A stretch of 64,000 bases of DNA. Origin: Piscinibacter sp. HJYY11 (GTDB lineage Bacteria > Pseudomonadota > Gammaproteobacteria > Burkholderiales > Burkholderiaceae_C). The stretch is taken from positions 806,001 through 870,000 of the forward strand of contig NZ_JAERQZ010000001.1 of the NCBI RefSeq assembly GCF_016735515.1. Direction: 5' to 3'. This document shows positions 23,169 to 35,220 of the stretch, piece after piece. The notes under the pieces are model-generated. The model was not told where the DNA came from. It saw only the letters and a list, made by a program, of their open reading frames with translations, and made no database searches. Position 1 is the first letter of the stretch, and the number at the start of each line of letters is the position of its first letter. A program made the translations under genes and the position numbers.

Positions 23169-23930
23169 TTAGATGACCTTGGAGACGTTCTTGAGCTTGT
23201 CGACGAGGGTCGCGACATCGGGCACCTTGATGCCGGCGCTGCGCTTGGGGGGCTCGCTGACCTTCAGGGTCTTGATGCGCGGGGCGACGTCCACACCCAG
23301 CGCGTCGGGCTTGACGGTCTCCAGCGGCTTCTTCTTGGCCTTCATGATGTTGGGCAGCGTCACATAACGCGGCTCGTTCAGGCGCAGGTCGGTGGTGACG
23401 ACGGCCGGCAGGCTGAGCTTCAGGGTCTCCAGGCCGCCATCAACCTCACGGGTGACGGTGGCCGAGTCCGCGGTGAGCTCGACCTTGCTCGCAAAGGTGG
23501 CCTGCGGCAGGTCGGCCAGGGCCGCCAGCATCTGGCCGGTCTGGTTGCAGTCGTCGTCGATGGCCTGCTTGCCGAGGATGACGAGGCCGGGCTGTTCCTT
23601 GTCGACGAGTGCCTTGAGGATCTTGGCGACCGCCAGCGGCTGGAGCTCGTTTCCTGGACCATCAAGGGTCTCGACCAGGATGCCGCGGTCGGCACCGATG
23701 GCCATCGCGGTGCGCAGGGTCTCCTGGCACTGGGCCGGGCCGGCAGAGACGGCGATCACTTCGGTGACCACGCCTTTTTCCTTCAGACGCACGGCCTCTT
23801 CCACCGCAATCTCGTCGAAGGGGTTCATGCTCATCTTGACGTTGGCGATGTCCACACCGCTGCCGTCACTCTTCACACGCACCTTCACGTTGTAGTCCAC
23901 CACTCGCTTGACGGCTACCAGCACTTTCAT
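23169..23930 (-). CDS. etfB: Electron transfer flavoprotein beta subunit
   Basis: 253 residues. The N-terminus [20 protein letters not shown] and the AMP-binding loop [20 protein letters not shown] are typical. The motif [25 protein letters not shown] is the EtfB recognition-loop region. The start is supported by TAGGAG 9 bases upstream on the coding strand. A GACAAT -10-like hexamer (24028-24033, read on the minus strand) and a perfect palindrome at 24006-24019 sit in the promoter region, suggesting control by a TetR-type regulator of fatty-acid use. Confidence 0.96.
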   Translation of the reverse strand: MKVLVAVKRVVDYNVKVRVKSDGSGVDIANVKMSMNPFDEIAVEEAVRLKEKGVVTEVIAVSAGPAQCQETLRTAMAIGADRGILVETLDGPGNELQPLAVAKILKALVDKEQPGLVILGKQAIDDDCNQTGQMLAALADLPQATFASKVELTADSATVTREVDGGLETLKLSLPAVVTTDLRLNEPRYVTLPNIMKAKKKPLETVKPDALGVDVAPRIKTLKVSEPPKRSAGIKVPDVATLVDKLKNVSKVI

Positions 23931-24005
23931 CGCACGTATCTCCTAGGACATTGAAGACGGGGAATCCGCTTTCCCGCCGTCCCTTTGCAGGACCCGGCAA
24001 AAAAA

Positions 24006-24019
24006 CGAACGATCGTTCG
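24006..24019. promoter_or_regulatory. Palindromic operator (CGAACGATCGTTCG) at the etfBA promoter
   Basis: A perfect 14-bp palindrome, extended by A/T pairs on both sides after one mismatch (24002-24023). It lies just downstream of a GACAAT -10-like box for etfB and 73 bases before murI. Size and symmetry suit a TetR-family repressor, such as the PsrA/FadP-type regulators of beta-oxidation known in proteobacteria. The regulator itself is not in the window. Confidence 0.6.
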
Positions 24020-24092
24020 CTTTCGTGATTGTCTCATGATTGCGCGCCGCCGCAAACGTGCATTCGTCTCGCACTGCTAGACTGCGCGCCCC

Positions 24093-24893
24093 ATGAACCC
24101 CACCCGGACCCCACTTGTCGGCGTGTTCGATTCCGGGGTAGGCGGCCTGTCGGTGCTGAAGGCCCTGCATTCGCAGCTGCCCGCGCACGACCTGCTCTAC
24201 GTGGCCGACTCGGCCCATGCGCCCTATGGCGAGCGCACCGACGAGTACATCAGCCAACGCACCCACCGCATCGCGAGTCACCTGCTTGCCGAAGGCGCCA
24301 GCCTCCTCGTCATCGCCTGCAACACGGCCACGGCGGTGGCCGTGGCGAGCCTGCGCGAGCGCTGGCCGCAGGTGCCCATCGTGGCCGTCGAGCCGGGGGT
24401 GAAGCCCGCCGTCGCGCTCACGCGCAATGGGCGCATCGGCGTGATGGCCACGCCCGCCACGCTGCGCAGCGAGAAGTTCAAGCACCTGCTCAGCGCCCAC
24501 GGTGCCGGCCTCTGCGTGCACCTGCAGCCGTGCCCGGGCCTCGCCGGCCAGATCGAACGAGGCATCCACGACGACCCGGCGCTCCTCCGGTTGATCGACC
24601 AGTTCAGCGCGCCGCTGAAAGAGGCCGAGGTGGACACCGTCGTGCTCGGCTGCACGCACTACCCGTTCGTGCACGCGCAGATCCAGCAGGCCTTCGGCAA
24701 TGGGGTCACGCTGGTCGACACCGCCGAGCCGGTGGCCCGCCAGGCCGCCCGCCTGTTGAACGTTGTGCAGCCGACATCCGCGGTGCCCCGCCGCGTGTGC
24801 CTGCAAACCACCGGCGAAGCAGCCCGCCTGCAGGAGCTCGCCGGGCGCTGGCTGCCCTTCGAATGCCAGGTGGCGCACGCACCCGGCCTCTGA
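24093..24893 (+). CDS. murI: Glutamate racemase
   Basis: 266 residues. It makes D-glutamate for peptidoglycan. The two catalytic cysteines are Cys76 (VIACNTATA) and Cys187 (VLGCTHYPF), and the N-terminal VFDSGVGGLSVL with Asp13 and the YVADSAHAPYGER block are intact. A TAGACT hexamer ends 9 bases before the ATG and no Shine-Dalgarno is visible, so a short or absent leader is possible. It lies divergent from etfB and upstream of dbpA. Confidence 0.95.
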   Translation: MNPTRTPLVGVFDSGVGGLSVLKALHSQLPAHDLLYVADSAHAPYGERTDEYISQRTHRIASHLLAEGASLLVIACNTATAVAVASLRERWPQVPIVAVEPGVKPAVALTRNGRIGVMATPATLRSEKFKHLLSAHGAGLCVHLQPCPGLAGQIERGIHDDPALLRLIDQFSAPLKEAEVDTVVLGCTHYPFVHAQIQQAFGNGVTLVDTAEPVARQAARLLNVVQPTSAVPRRVCLQTTGEAARLQELAGRWLPFECQVAHAPGL

Positions 24894-24952
24894 ACGGCCG
24901 AAGGGCACGACCAGTGCGCTGAGGTCGGCCCGGCCGCAGCCGACAATCACGC

Positions 24953-26340
<1,388 letters not shown>

Positions 26341-26344
<4 letters not shown>

Positions 26345-27573
26345 GCAGCTTCATGACATTCGCCTCGCTGGGCCTCTCGCACGCGCTGCTGCGTGCGGTG
26401 GGGGAATTGGGCTATGAAGCGCCCACGCCCATCCAGGCTGCGGCCATCCCGGTGGCCTTGGCCGGGCGCGATCTGCAGGCCTCGGCGGAGACCGGCTCGG
26501 GCAAGACGGCCGCGTTCGTGTTGCCCGTACTTCAGGGCATCGAAGCCGTGGCCAGACCCCGGCGCACCCAGGCGCTCGTGCTCGTGCCCACCCGTGAACT
26601 CGCGGCACAGGTCGGTGAATCGATGCGCGAGATCGCGCGTTTCCTGGCCGAGCCGGTGAAGGTGTCCATCCTGTACGGCGGCGTCTCGATCAACCCGCAG
26701 ATGATGGCCTTGCGGGGCGGCGCCGATGTGGTCGTCGCCACACCCGGACGCCTGCTCGACGTGGTCGCGCAGAACGCACTCAACCTGACCAGCGTGCGCT
26801 GCCTCGTGCTCGACGAAGCTGATCGGCTGCTCGAGGCCGGCTTTTCGGATGAGCTCCAACGCGTGCTTGCGCTGCTGCCAACGGCACGGCAGAACCTGCT
26901 GTTCTCGGCCACCTTCCCCGCTGCCGTGCAGGCTTTGGCAGATGGCCTGTTGCGCGACCCGGTCCGCGTCGACATCGCCCGCGAGCCGGAGGTGCCTGCC
27001 AGGATCGAAGAGCACGCGATCGAGGTCGACGCTGCGCGGCGAACGCCCCTGCTGCGCCACCTGATCGAAAAAGGCGCGTGGTCGCGCGCGCTGGTCTTCG
27101 TGGCAACCCGCTATGCCTGCGACCACGTGGCCGACAAGCTGTGCAAGGCCGGCATCCCGGCCGCGGCCTTCCATGGCGACGCGAGCCAGGGTGCGCGCAC
27201 AAGGGTGCTCGCCGACTTCAAGGCCGGCCAGCTGCAGGTGCTGGTCGCCACCGACCTGGGCGCACGCGGCATTGACATCTCGCAATTGCCCGTCGTCGTG
27301 AACTACGACCTGCCGCGCTCGGCCACGGACTACGTGCACCGCATCGGCCGCACGGCGCGCGCCGGTGCCCAGGGGTTGGCGGTGAGTTTCATCGGGGCCC
27401 AGGACGAAGCGCATTTCCGCCTCATCGAGAAGCGGCAAAGCCGCCGAGTGCCGCGCGAACGGATCGAAGGCTATGAGCCGACTGAGACGGCAGTGCCCGG
27501 TGCGGCGACAGGGGGCGTCAAGGGCAAGAGGCCGAGCAAGAAAGACAAGCTCAGGGCCGCCGGGCTGCGCTGA
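26341..27573 (+). CDS. DEAD-box RNA helicase, RhlE-like
   Basis: About 410 residues. Complete core: TPIQAAAIPVALAGRDL, SAETGSGKTAAFVLP, VLDEADRLLEAGF, LLFSATFP, RGIDISQLPVVVNYDLP and HRIGRTARAG. The short Lys-rich tail ends in KRPSKKDKLRAAGLR. It is most like the RhlE group rather than DbpA because the RNA-binding domain is missing. A GTG at 26341 overlaps the dbpA stop (GTGA) and has AAGG 10 bases upstream; an ATG at 26353 is the alternative. It is translationally coupled to dbpA, so two different helicases are made from one message. Confidence 0.88.
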
Positions 27574-27590
27574 TCGAGCCGCTCGCGATG

Positions 27591-27682
27591 TGGTGCCTGG
27601 GACGGGCATCGAACCCGTACGCCCTCTTTCGAGAAGCGGCGGATTTTAAGTCCGCTGTGTCTACCGATTTCACCACCCAGGC
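27591..27682 (-). tRNA. tRNA-Leu (anticodon UAA)
   Basis: 92 nt with encoded CCA. The acceptor stem is GCCTGGG paired with CCCAGGC, the anticodon loop is CTTAAAA, and it has a long variable arm (class II) and the GGTTCGATGCC T-loop region. It reads UUA/UUG codons. It lies on the minus strand, convergent with the helicase gene. Confidence 0.95.
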
Positions 27683-27736
27683 GAGGCCCGAATCACCAGG
27701 CAGGGCGCGGATTATCGACGCGCGCCAAAGCCCCGT

Positions 27737-28441
27737 TCAGAAACTGACGCTGTAGCGCCGCCCCTTGAACGACAGCACGGCGCTCTTCAGGCGGATCTGC
27801 TCCAGCACCAGGTCGTTGGCCACCTTGTCGCCTTCCTTGAAGACTTGCCCGTTGAGGATGAGCATGCGGCTCGCCGGGTTCTTGGAATAGCTCGCGCCGC
27901 TGACCGAAAGCGTGGGCAACTGGCGACGGATGTCATCGGGAAGCTCGGAGATCGACGGCACCGGCGTTTCTTCATCACGAGGCGCAGCGGCCACCGCCTC
28001 GGCCGGTTTCGCGGTCGGCCTGGGGGCCGTGGCGACACGCGCCGGCGCAGGTGCCGGCGGCGCAACGGGCGCGCTCCGGCGTTCGACCGGCGGCGGCGGC
28101 ATCACGGGTGCTGCCTGCGGTGGCGCTTCCGGTGCGGAGACAGGGGGCGGCTGAACCGTGACCGCTGGCGGGGGCAGCACCGGCGCTGCGGCCACCGCTG
28201 GCGCAACGGGCGCAGGCTCAGGCGTCGAGCGCCCGAGCATCAGCCAGGCCGCCATGCCCACCAGGGCCAGCGACAAGCCACCGACCGCCCACCACAAGGG
28301 CTGCACCGAACCGCTCGGGCTCTCGTCGCCGTCATCGGCCTCGGCCACGCCGGCCGCGATCTGCTTGCTGTGCAGGCTGGGCACGGCGCCGCGCTCCCGC
28401 TCGGAATCGGCCCTGCGCAGCGCATCAAGGATGTACGACAT
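27737..28441 (-). CDS. gspB: General secretion pathway protein GspB-like
   Basis: 234 residues from the ATG at 28441; an upstream in-frame ATG at 28504 would overlap gspA. The start MSYILDALRRADSERERG is typical of GspB/ExeB proteins. One membrane segment lies at about 49-70, then a Pro/Ala-rich periplasmic linker (about 75-160), and the C-terminal GspB domain (LPTLSVSGASYSKNPASRML to the end). With GspA it remodels peptidoglycan so the type II secretin can pass. It is 10 bases downstream of gspA; the rest of the type II system is not in the window. Confidence 0.85.
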   Translation of the reverse strand: MSYILDALRRADSERERGAVPSLHSKQIAAGVAEADDGDESPSGSVQPLWWAVGGLSLALVGMAAWLMLGRSTPEPAPVAPAVAAAPVLPPPAVTVQPPPVSAPEAPPQAAPVMPPPPVERRSAPVAPPAPAPARVATAPRPTAKPAEAVAAAPRDEETPVPSISELPDDIRRQLPTLSVSGASYSKNPASRMLILNGQVFKEGDKVANDLVLEQIRLKSAVLSFKGRRYSVSF

Positions 28442-28451
28442 CGCCCGCCTT

Positions 28452-30119
28452 TCAGTTCGACGCCACGATGGGCAGCAGACGCGGCTCGTCCACGCCCGCG
28501 ACACGGTTGAGGTGCATCAGCGTGATCGGCCCCACCCGCCCATCGGGTTTGAGGCCACGCGCCAGCTGGAAGTTGGCAATGCGCTCCTGCAACGCGGCAT
28601 CCAGCGTGCCCGGTGTTGACGGCAGCGCTTCGCCCTGAGCACGCGCGACCTGCTGGGCCACCCAGTCCACGACCGGCCCGTTCTGGCCGATCGGCACCCG
28701 GCCGATGTAGGCCGGCGGTGTGCGCCACAAGGTCGCAAATTCGCCACGCCACGATTTCGCAAGCGCCGAGAGCAGCACCGTCTGGGTCGCCCCGCCGGCG
28801 CCACGCAGCGTTGCGCTGTCGGTGCCGAGGGACACCAGCTGCAGGTAGACCGGTTTGCCGGCGTCGTCATACACGGTCAGCACGCCCGGCCGATCGAGCG
28901 CCCGCAGCATCGCCAGCCCGCCATCGTCGCTCTTGAAGCACTGAAGTTGCTGGCGTGCAGCGGTGCCGCAGGGGTCGGTCTCGGCGAGCGGCACCTTCCA
29001 CGCGGCGGCCAGCTCGCGGATGGCCTGGGTCTCGCTGCGCAGGCCGGCATCCAGGGCGAGCGTGGCGACCGCTTTCACCGCCGAGGCGGGCGTCGCCGGG
29101 CGTGAGGCCACGGGGGCAGCCACCGCGGCCTTGGACGGCACCGCCGATGCGGCCATGGCCGCGGCCGACCTGCTCGAGCCGTCGTCCCTCACCCAACTCA
29201 CCAGGCCGAACAGCAACACACCCGCCAGCAAGCCCGCCACTGCGGCGTACACCGGCTTGCGGTTGAAGCCACTCACGGCGGCCGCGATCGGCCGCTCGGC
29301 CTCGCCGAAGACTTCAACCGCGGCGTGGTCGACCATTTCGCGGGTCACCCGCGAGCGCCCCTCGGCGTAGGCACCGAGCAACGAACGGTCGCACAGCAGG
29401 TTGATGCGGCGCGGCACGCCGCGGGACAACTCGTGGATGCGCTTTCGTGCCGCCCGGTCGAACGGCACCACCCCACTCAGGCCCGCCACGCCCAGGCGGT
29501 GCCGGATGTACTGCACCGTCTCGCTCTCGCTCAGCGCCTTCAGGTGGTAGCGGGCAATCACGCGCTGCGCGAGCTGCTCGAGTTCGGGCCGGGCCAGCAT
29601 GTCGCGCAGCTCGGGCTGGCCGATGAGGATGATCTGCAACAGCTTGCGCTCGCTGGTCTCGAGGTTGGTCAGCAGGCGCAGCTGCTCCAGCACTTCGGAC
29701 GAGAGGTTCTGTGCCTCGTCGATGATCAGCACGTTGTTCTGCCCGACCGCATGGGTCTTGAGCAGGAACTCGTTGATGGGGTCCAGGTATTCCTTGACGC
29801 TCTCGGTGCGGACGCGGTCCGCATCGAGCGGGATGCGGAATTCCTCGCAGACGGTGCGCAGCAGCTCGATGACCGTCAGCTTGGGGTTGAAGATGTAGGC
29901 GACGTTGCAGCGCTTCGGAATCTGCTCCAGGAAGCAGCGGCACACCGTGGTCTTGCCGGCGCCGATCTCGCCGGTGAGCAGCACGAAGCCCCCACCCCCG
30001 CGCAGCCCGTAAAGCAGGTGCGCCAGCGCCTCTCGGTGCCGCTCGCTCATGAAGAGGTAGCGCGGATCCGGGGCGATGGAGAACGGCTCCTGCCGCAGGC
30101 CGAAGAATTTGGCGTACAT
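28452..30119 (-). CDS. gspA: GspA/ExeA-like AAA ATPase with peptidoglycan-binding domain
   Basis: 555 residues. N-terminal AAA ATPase: the MYAKFFGLRQEPFSIAPDPR start typical of ExeA, Walker A GEIGAGKT (50-57) and Walker B LIIDEAQ (Asp134, Glu135). A membrane segment lies at about 290-310. A periplasmic region follows, with a C39-peptidase-like stretch and a PG_binding_1 domain near the end (LQERIANFQLARGLKPDGRV). The ATG at 30119 is preferred to an upstream one at 30143 because family homology starts there. It works with GspB in placing the type II secretin. Confidence 0.87.
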   Translation of the reverse strand: MYAKFFGLRQEPFSIAPDPRYLFMSERHREALAHLLYGLRGGGGFVLLTGEIGAGKTTVCRCFLEQIPKRCNVAYIFNPKLTVIELLRTVCEEFRIPLDADRVRTESVKEYLDPINEFLLKTHAVGQNNVLIIDEAQNLSSEVLEQLRLLTNLETSERKLLQIILIGQPELRDMLARPELEQLAQRVIARYHLKALSESETVQYIRHRLGVAGLSGVVPFDRAARKRIHELSRGVPRRINLLCDRSLLGAYAEGRSRVTREMVDHAAVEVFGEAERPIAAAVSGFNRKPVYAAVAGLLAGVLLFGLVSWVRDDGSSRSAAAMAASAVPSKAAVAAPVASRPATPASAVKAVATLALDAGLRSETQAIRELAAAWKVPLAETDPCGTAARQQLQCFKSDDGGLAMLRALDRPGVLTVYDDAGKPVYLQLVSLGTDSATLRGAGGATQTVLLSALAKSWRGEFATLWRTPPAYIGRVPIGQNGPVVDWVAQQVARAQGEALPSTPGTLDAALQERIANFQLARGLKPDGRVGPITLMHLNRVAGVDEPRLLPIVASN

Positions 30120-30176
30120 CGTGGCCGCGAGTCTATCGCCCACGATGGCCCTGCGGCCTTGAAGGATGCCCAGGGC

Positions 30177-31487
30177 TCAGGGGCGCTCCGTCCATTCGAT
30201 CTGCGCCCCGAGTGCAGAGAGGTTCTCCACGAAGCGCGGGTGGGCTCGCCGGATGGGCGCGGCATGGCGGATCACCGAGCGGCCCTCGATGCTTGCCGCC
30301 ACCATCAGCAAGGCGATGGCCACGCGGATGATGTAGGGGCTGTCCACCTCTGCCGGCGCAAGCGGGCGGCCGCCGAAGCTGATGGCACGGTGCGGATCGG
30401 AGAGGAACACATGCGCACCGAATTTCGACAGCTCGGAGGTCCAGCCCATCGCACCGTCGTAGACCTTGTTCCAGAACATCGCGCTGCCCTCGGCGCGCGC
30501 GCCCAAGGCCATGAAGATCGGAAGCAAGTCCACCGGCAGATAGGGCCACGGGGCGGCTTCGATCTTCTGCAGCATGTTCCGGGTGAAGGGCTCGGCCACC
30601 TTCAAGCCGCCCTGCACGCGCGCATGCGACCAGCCATCGCGGTGAGTCACGTGCACGCCGAATTTGGCGAGGCTGCGGTCGATGAGCGGGAAGTGTTCGG
30701 GCCGTGAGTTGCGCACCGTGACTTCGCCACCTGTGATGGCGCCCAGGGCGAGGAAGGTGGTCACCTCATGAAAGTCTTCAGCAAACCGGAACTCGGTGCC
30801 GCCGAGTGCGTCGACACCTTCGATCACAAGCCGCGACGTGCCGATGCCTTCGATGTGGGCTCCCAGACGGCACATGAACTCGCAGAATTCCTGTACATGC
30901 GGCTCGCAGGCGGCGTTGGTCAGCACCGAGCGCCCGCTGGCGAGTGCCGCGCACAACACGAAGTTTTCGGTGGTGGTGACGGAAGCGTAGTCGAGCCAGT
31001 GTTCGGCCGCACGCAACGGAGCGTCACAGCGCACGATGAAGGCATCGTCGCCCTGCTCGATGTGGGCGCCGAAGCAGCGCAGGGTCTCCACATGCGGATC
31101 GATCTCGCGCACCCCGAGCGTGCAGCCCTTCACCTCGGCTTCGATGCGCGCCTCGCCGAAGCGCGCGAGCAACGGCGGCACCAGCATGATGGAAGACCGC
31201 ATCTCCAAGGGCAGGCGGTGTCGACGTGCATCGAACATGCTGTGCCGATGGTGCAGGCCGACGATGCCGCGCACCCAGTCGGCATGCACCTCGCTGCCGA
31301 TGGACTCGAAGAACTGCAGGATCTTGCGAACGTCGGTGATGTCGGGCACGCCCCGCAAATGCACGGGCTGGCGAGTGAGCAGCGTCGCGCACAAGATGGG
31401 CAGCACCGCATTCTTGTTGGCCGACGGGTCGATCCGGCCCGTCAAGGGCGCGCCACCGTGGACGACGACATGGGAAGAGGAAGTCAC
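30177..31487 (-). CDS. MurA-like UDP-GlcNAc 1-carboxyvinyltransferase paralogue
   Basis: 436 residues of the EPSP-synthase/MurA fold. Landmarks of MurA are kept: Lys-Asn in ANKNAVLPIL, a Cys in KGCTLGVREIDPH at the position of the catalytic Cys loop, an Asp in YLPVDLLPIF where MurA has PTDMQ, and an Arg in the late YIIRVAIALL segment. However, the surrounding sequences (GGC-x-IG-x-RPVD, PTDMQ, DLRAG) are all changed. It is therefore a divergent paralogue, not the housekeeping MurA that usually sits near hisG. It may act on a related nucleotide sugar or give fosfomycin tolerance; both are guesses. It stands alone, 33 bases downstream of a point opposite gspA on the same strand. Confidence 0.75.
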   Translation of the reverse strand: MTSSSHVVVHGGAPLTGRIDPSANKNAVLPILCATLLTRQPVHLRGVPDITDVRKILQFFESIGSEVHADWVRGIVGLHHRHSMFDARRHRLPLEMRSSIMLVPPLLARFGEARIEAEVKGCTLGVREIDPHVETLRCFGAHIEQGDDAFIVRCDAPLRAAEHWLDYASVTTTENFVLCAALASGRSVLTNAACEPHVQEFCEFMCRLGAHIEGIGTSRLVIEGVDALGGTEFRFAEDFHEVTTFLALGAITGGEVTVRNSRPEHFPLIDRSLAKFGVHVTHRDGWSHARVQGGLKVAEPFTRNMLQKIEAAPWPYLPVDLLPIFMALGARAEGSAMFWNKVYDGAMGWTSELSKFGAHVFLSDPHRAISFGGRPLAPAEVDSPYIIRVAIALLMVAASIEGRSVIRHAAPIRRAHPRFVENLSALGAQIEWTERP

Positions 31488-31696
31488 AGTTTGGGCTCCG
31501 GTACGCCACCCGATGAGGCAGCTTGCTCGGAAGCTTCCGGCAGCCGTGGGAAGGCGCGATGAAGCCGCACGACCTTGTGTGAAGCCTCGGTGAACCGGCC
31601 GGCTCGTCTCGACTCCAAACGCTCAGGGCTCGTTCTCTTGCCGCTGCAGGCAAAACACGACAACATGCCGATCAACCGCTTCTCGCAGTCCATCCG

Positions 31697-32311
31697 ATGA
31701 AGACTCTTCTACCTCTCTACTTCATGCTCGCGATCGGCAGCGCCGCGCACGCCGCCATGCCTGCCGATGGCGCCAAGGCCGCGGACAGTTGCGAAGCGGC
31801 TGTCACTGACACCATCAAGGAAATGCGTGGCCGCAACGCGAGCGACGTTCAGTTCAACAAGGAAAAGCGCGTGTTGTCGCCCACCACCGGTGAAGAAACC
31901 GACATCAAGGGCGCTGGCCGCTACCGCAACGCCGCTGGCGCCGCGACACCCTTCACCTACGGCTGCGCCTACAACGACAAGACGGGCGCCACCTCGGGCA
32001 TCGTGTTTCGTGACGCCGCCGGCCCGCGTGCGAGCGAAGAAAAGGAGTGGCAACCGGACCTGCTCAGCGTGTCACCCGAAGCGTGTGAAACGGCCGTGGC
32101 CGCCACACTCAAGAGCAAACACCCGCGTGTGGGCCGCATCGCCTTCGGCTCCGACTCACGACAGCTCCGCCCTGCCCCTGGTGGGCGCGCCAGCCTGGAA
32201 GGCATTGGCGCGGTGCAACGTGCCCCGGGCATGAACCTTGTGCAGTTCAACTACCGCTGTGAGTTCGAGCCGGGCAACGGCAAGCTGGTCGCCGTGCAGG
32301 CGTTCGAATGA
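31697..32311 (+). CDS. Secreted protein with an internal tandem duplication, unknown function
   Basis: 204 residues. Signal peptide (cleavage near AHAA, residue 20) followed by two copies of a domain of about 75 residues: 31-106 and 129-204. Each copy begins with C-E-x-A-V-x-x-T and ends with F-x-Y-x-C plus a beta strand. Cysteines are Cys32/Cys90 in copy one and Cys130/Cys188 in copy two, both 58 residues apart, which predicts one disulfide per domain. I do not recognise the family. It is monocistronic, followed after 27 bases by a strong intrinsic terminator. Divergent from the MurA paralogue with 209 bases between. Confidence 0.75.
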   Translation: MKTLLPLYFMLAIGSAAHAAMPADGAKAADSCEAAVTDTIKEMRGRNASDVQFNKEKRVLSPTTGEETDIKGAGRYRNAAGAATPFTYGCAYNDKTGATSGIVFRDAAGPRASEEKEWQPDLLSVSPEACETAVAATLKSKHPRVGRIAFGSDSRQLRPAPGGRASLEGIGAVQRAPGMNLVQFNYRCEFEPGNGKLVAVQAFE

Positions 32312-32338
32312 CGGCCTGAATCACGCGCCATGGAAAGC

Positions 32339-32366
32339 AAAACGCCCCGGTGAACGGGGCGTTTTT
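32339..32366. terminator. Bidirectional intrinsic terminator
   Basis: An 11-bp perfect stem: AAAACGCCCCG (32339-32349) pairs with CGGGGCGTTTT (32355-32365) around the loop GTGAA. A T-run follows on the plus strand, and on the minus strand the stem ends in TTTTGC. It serves the secreted-protein gene on the plus strand and tRNA-Cys on the minus strand. Confidence 0.9.
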
Positions 32367-32380
32367 CTGAGCTGCATGTC

Positions 32381-32454
32381 TGGAGGCGCGGGCCGGAGTC
32401 GAACCGACCTACACGGATTTGCAATCCGGTGCATAACCGCTTTGCTACCGCGCC
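32381..32454 (-). tRNA. tRNA-Cys (anticodon GCA)
   Basis: 74 nt with encoded CCA. The acceptor stem is GGCGCGG with CCGCGCC, the anticodon loop is ATTGCAA and the T-loop is GGTTCGACTCC. It lies downstream of tRNA-Gly on the same strand, with an intrinsic terminator-like hairpin between the two. Confidence 0.95.
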
Positions 32455-32490
32455 GTTGACTGTGGCGGCCAAAGGCCTTTTGCCTTGGCA

Positions 32491-32516
32491 AAAAGGGAAG
32501 CCGAAGCTTCCCTTTT
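32491..32516. terminator. Intrinsic terminator between tRNA-Gly and tRNA-Cys
   Basis: An 11-bp perfect stem: AAAAGGGAAGC (32491-32501) with GCTTCCCTTTT (32506-32516), loop CGAA. The minus-strand product ends in CCCTTTTT, so it should end or weaken transcription after tRNA-Gly. Confidence 0.8.
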
Positions 32517-32521
32517 GAATT

Positions 32522-32597
32522 TGGAGCGGGATAAGAGGCTCGAACTCTCGACCTATACCTTGGCAAGGTATCGCTCTACCAACTGAGCTAATCCCGC
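32522..32597 (-). tRNA. tRNA-Gly (anticodon GCC)
   Basis: 76 nt with encoded CCA. The acceptor stem is GCGGGAT with ATCCCGC, the D-loop is AGCTCAGTTGGTAGAGC, the anticodon loop is CTTGCCA and the T-loop is GAGTTCGAGCC. It is located downstream of lon on the same strand. Confidence 0.96.
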
Positions 32598-32651
32598 AGG
32601 GGTTTCAATCGACTCAACTGCTCGAATCAACTGAAGCTGAAAGTATAAGGG

Positions 32652-32681
32652 AAAAATGCCCCGGCCTGCAAGACCGGGGCA
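32652..32681 (-). terminator. Intrinsic terminator of lon
   Basis: On the minus strand, GCCCCGG (32681-32675) pairs with CCGGGGC (32665-32659) around a 9-base loop, followed by ATTTTTCC. It lies 10 bases beyond the lon stop. Confidence 0.88.
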
Positions 32682-32690
32682 ACTTTCAAC

Positions 32691-35117
<2,427 letters not shown>

Positions 35118-35140
35118 AGGAACCTCTCTTTCTCAGGCCC

Positions 35141-35168
35141 ACATAGGGCTCGAGGGATCAATTGCAAG
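35141..35168 (-). promoter_or_regulatory. Heat-shock (sigma-32-like) promoter of lon
   Basis: On the minus strand, CTTGCAA (35168-35162), a 13-base spacer, then CCCTATGT (35148-35141). The RpoH consensus is CTTGAAA, 13-15 bases, CCCCATnT, so each half has one mismatch. The start of transcription would fall about 15-20 bases before the lon ATG. Lon is heat-shock controlled in other proteobacteria, which fits. Confidence 0.6.
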
Positions 35169-35220
35169 ACACCTGCCCGATAGGCGCAGGCTATTCAGGG
35201 TCCTCAGTCTCAGAGGCGCG

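Noticed and set aside
31638..31653. Inverted repeat TTGCC-N6-GGCAA upstream of the secreted duplicated protein
   Set aside because: Only 5-bp arms and not placed at a recognisable promoter.
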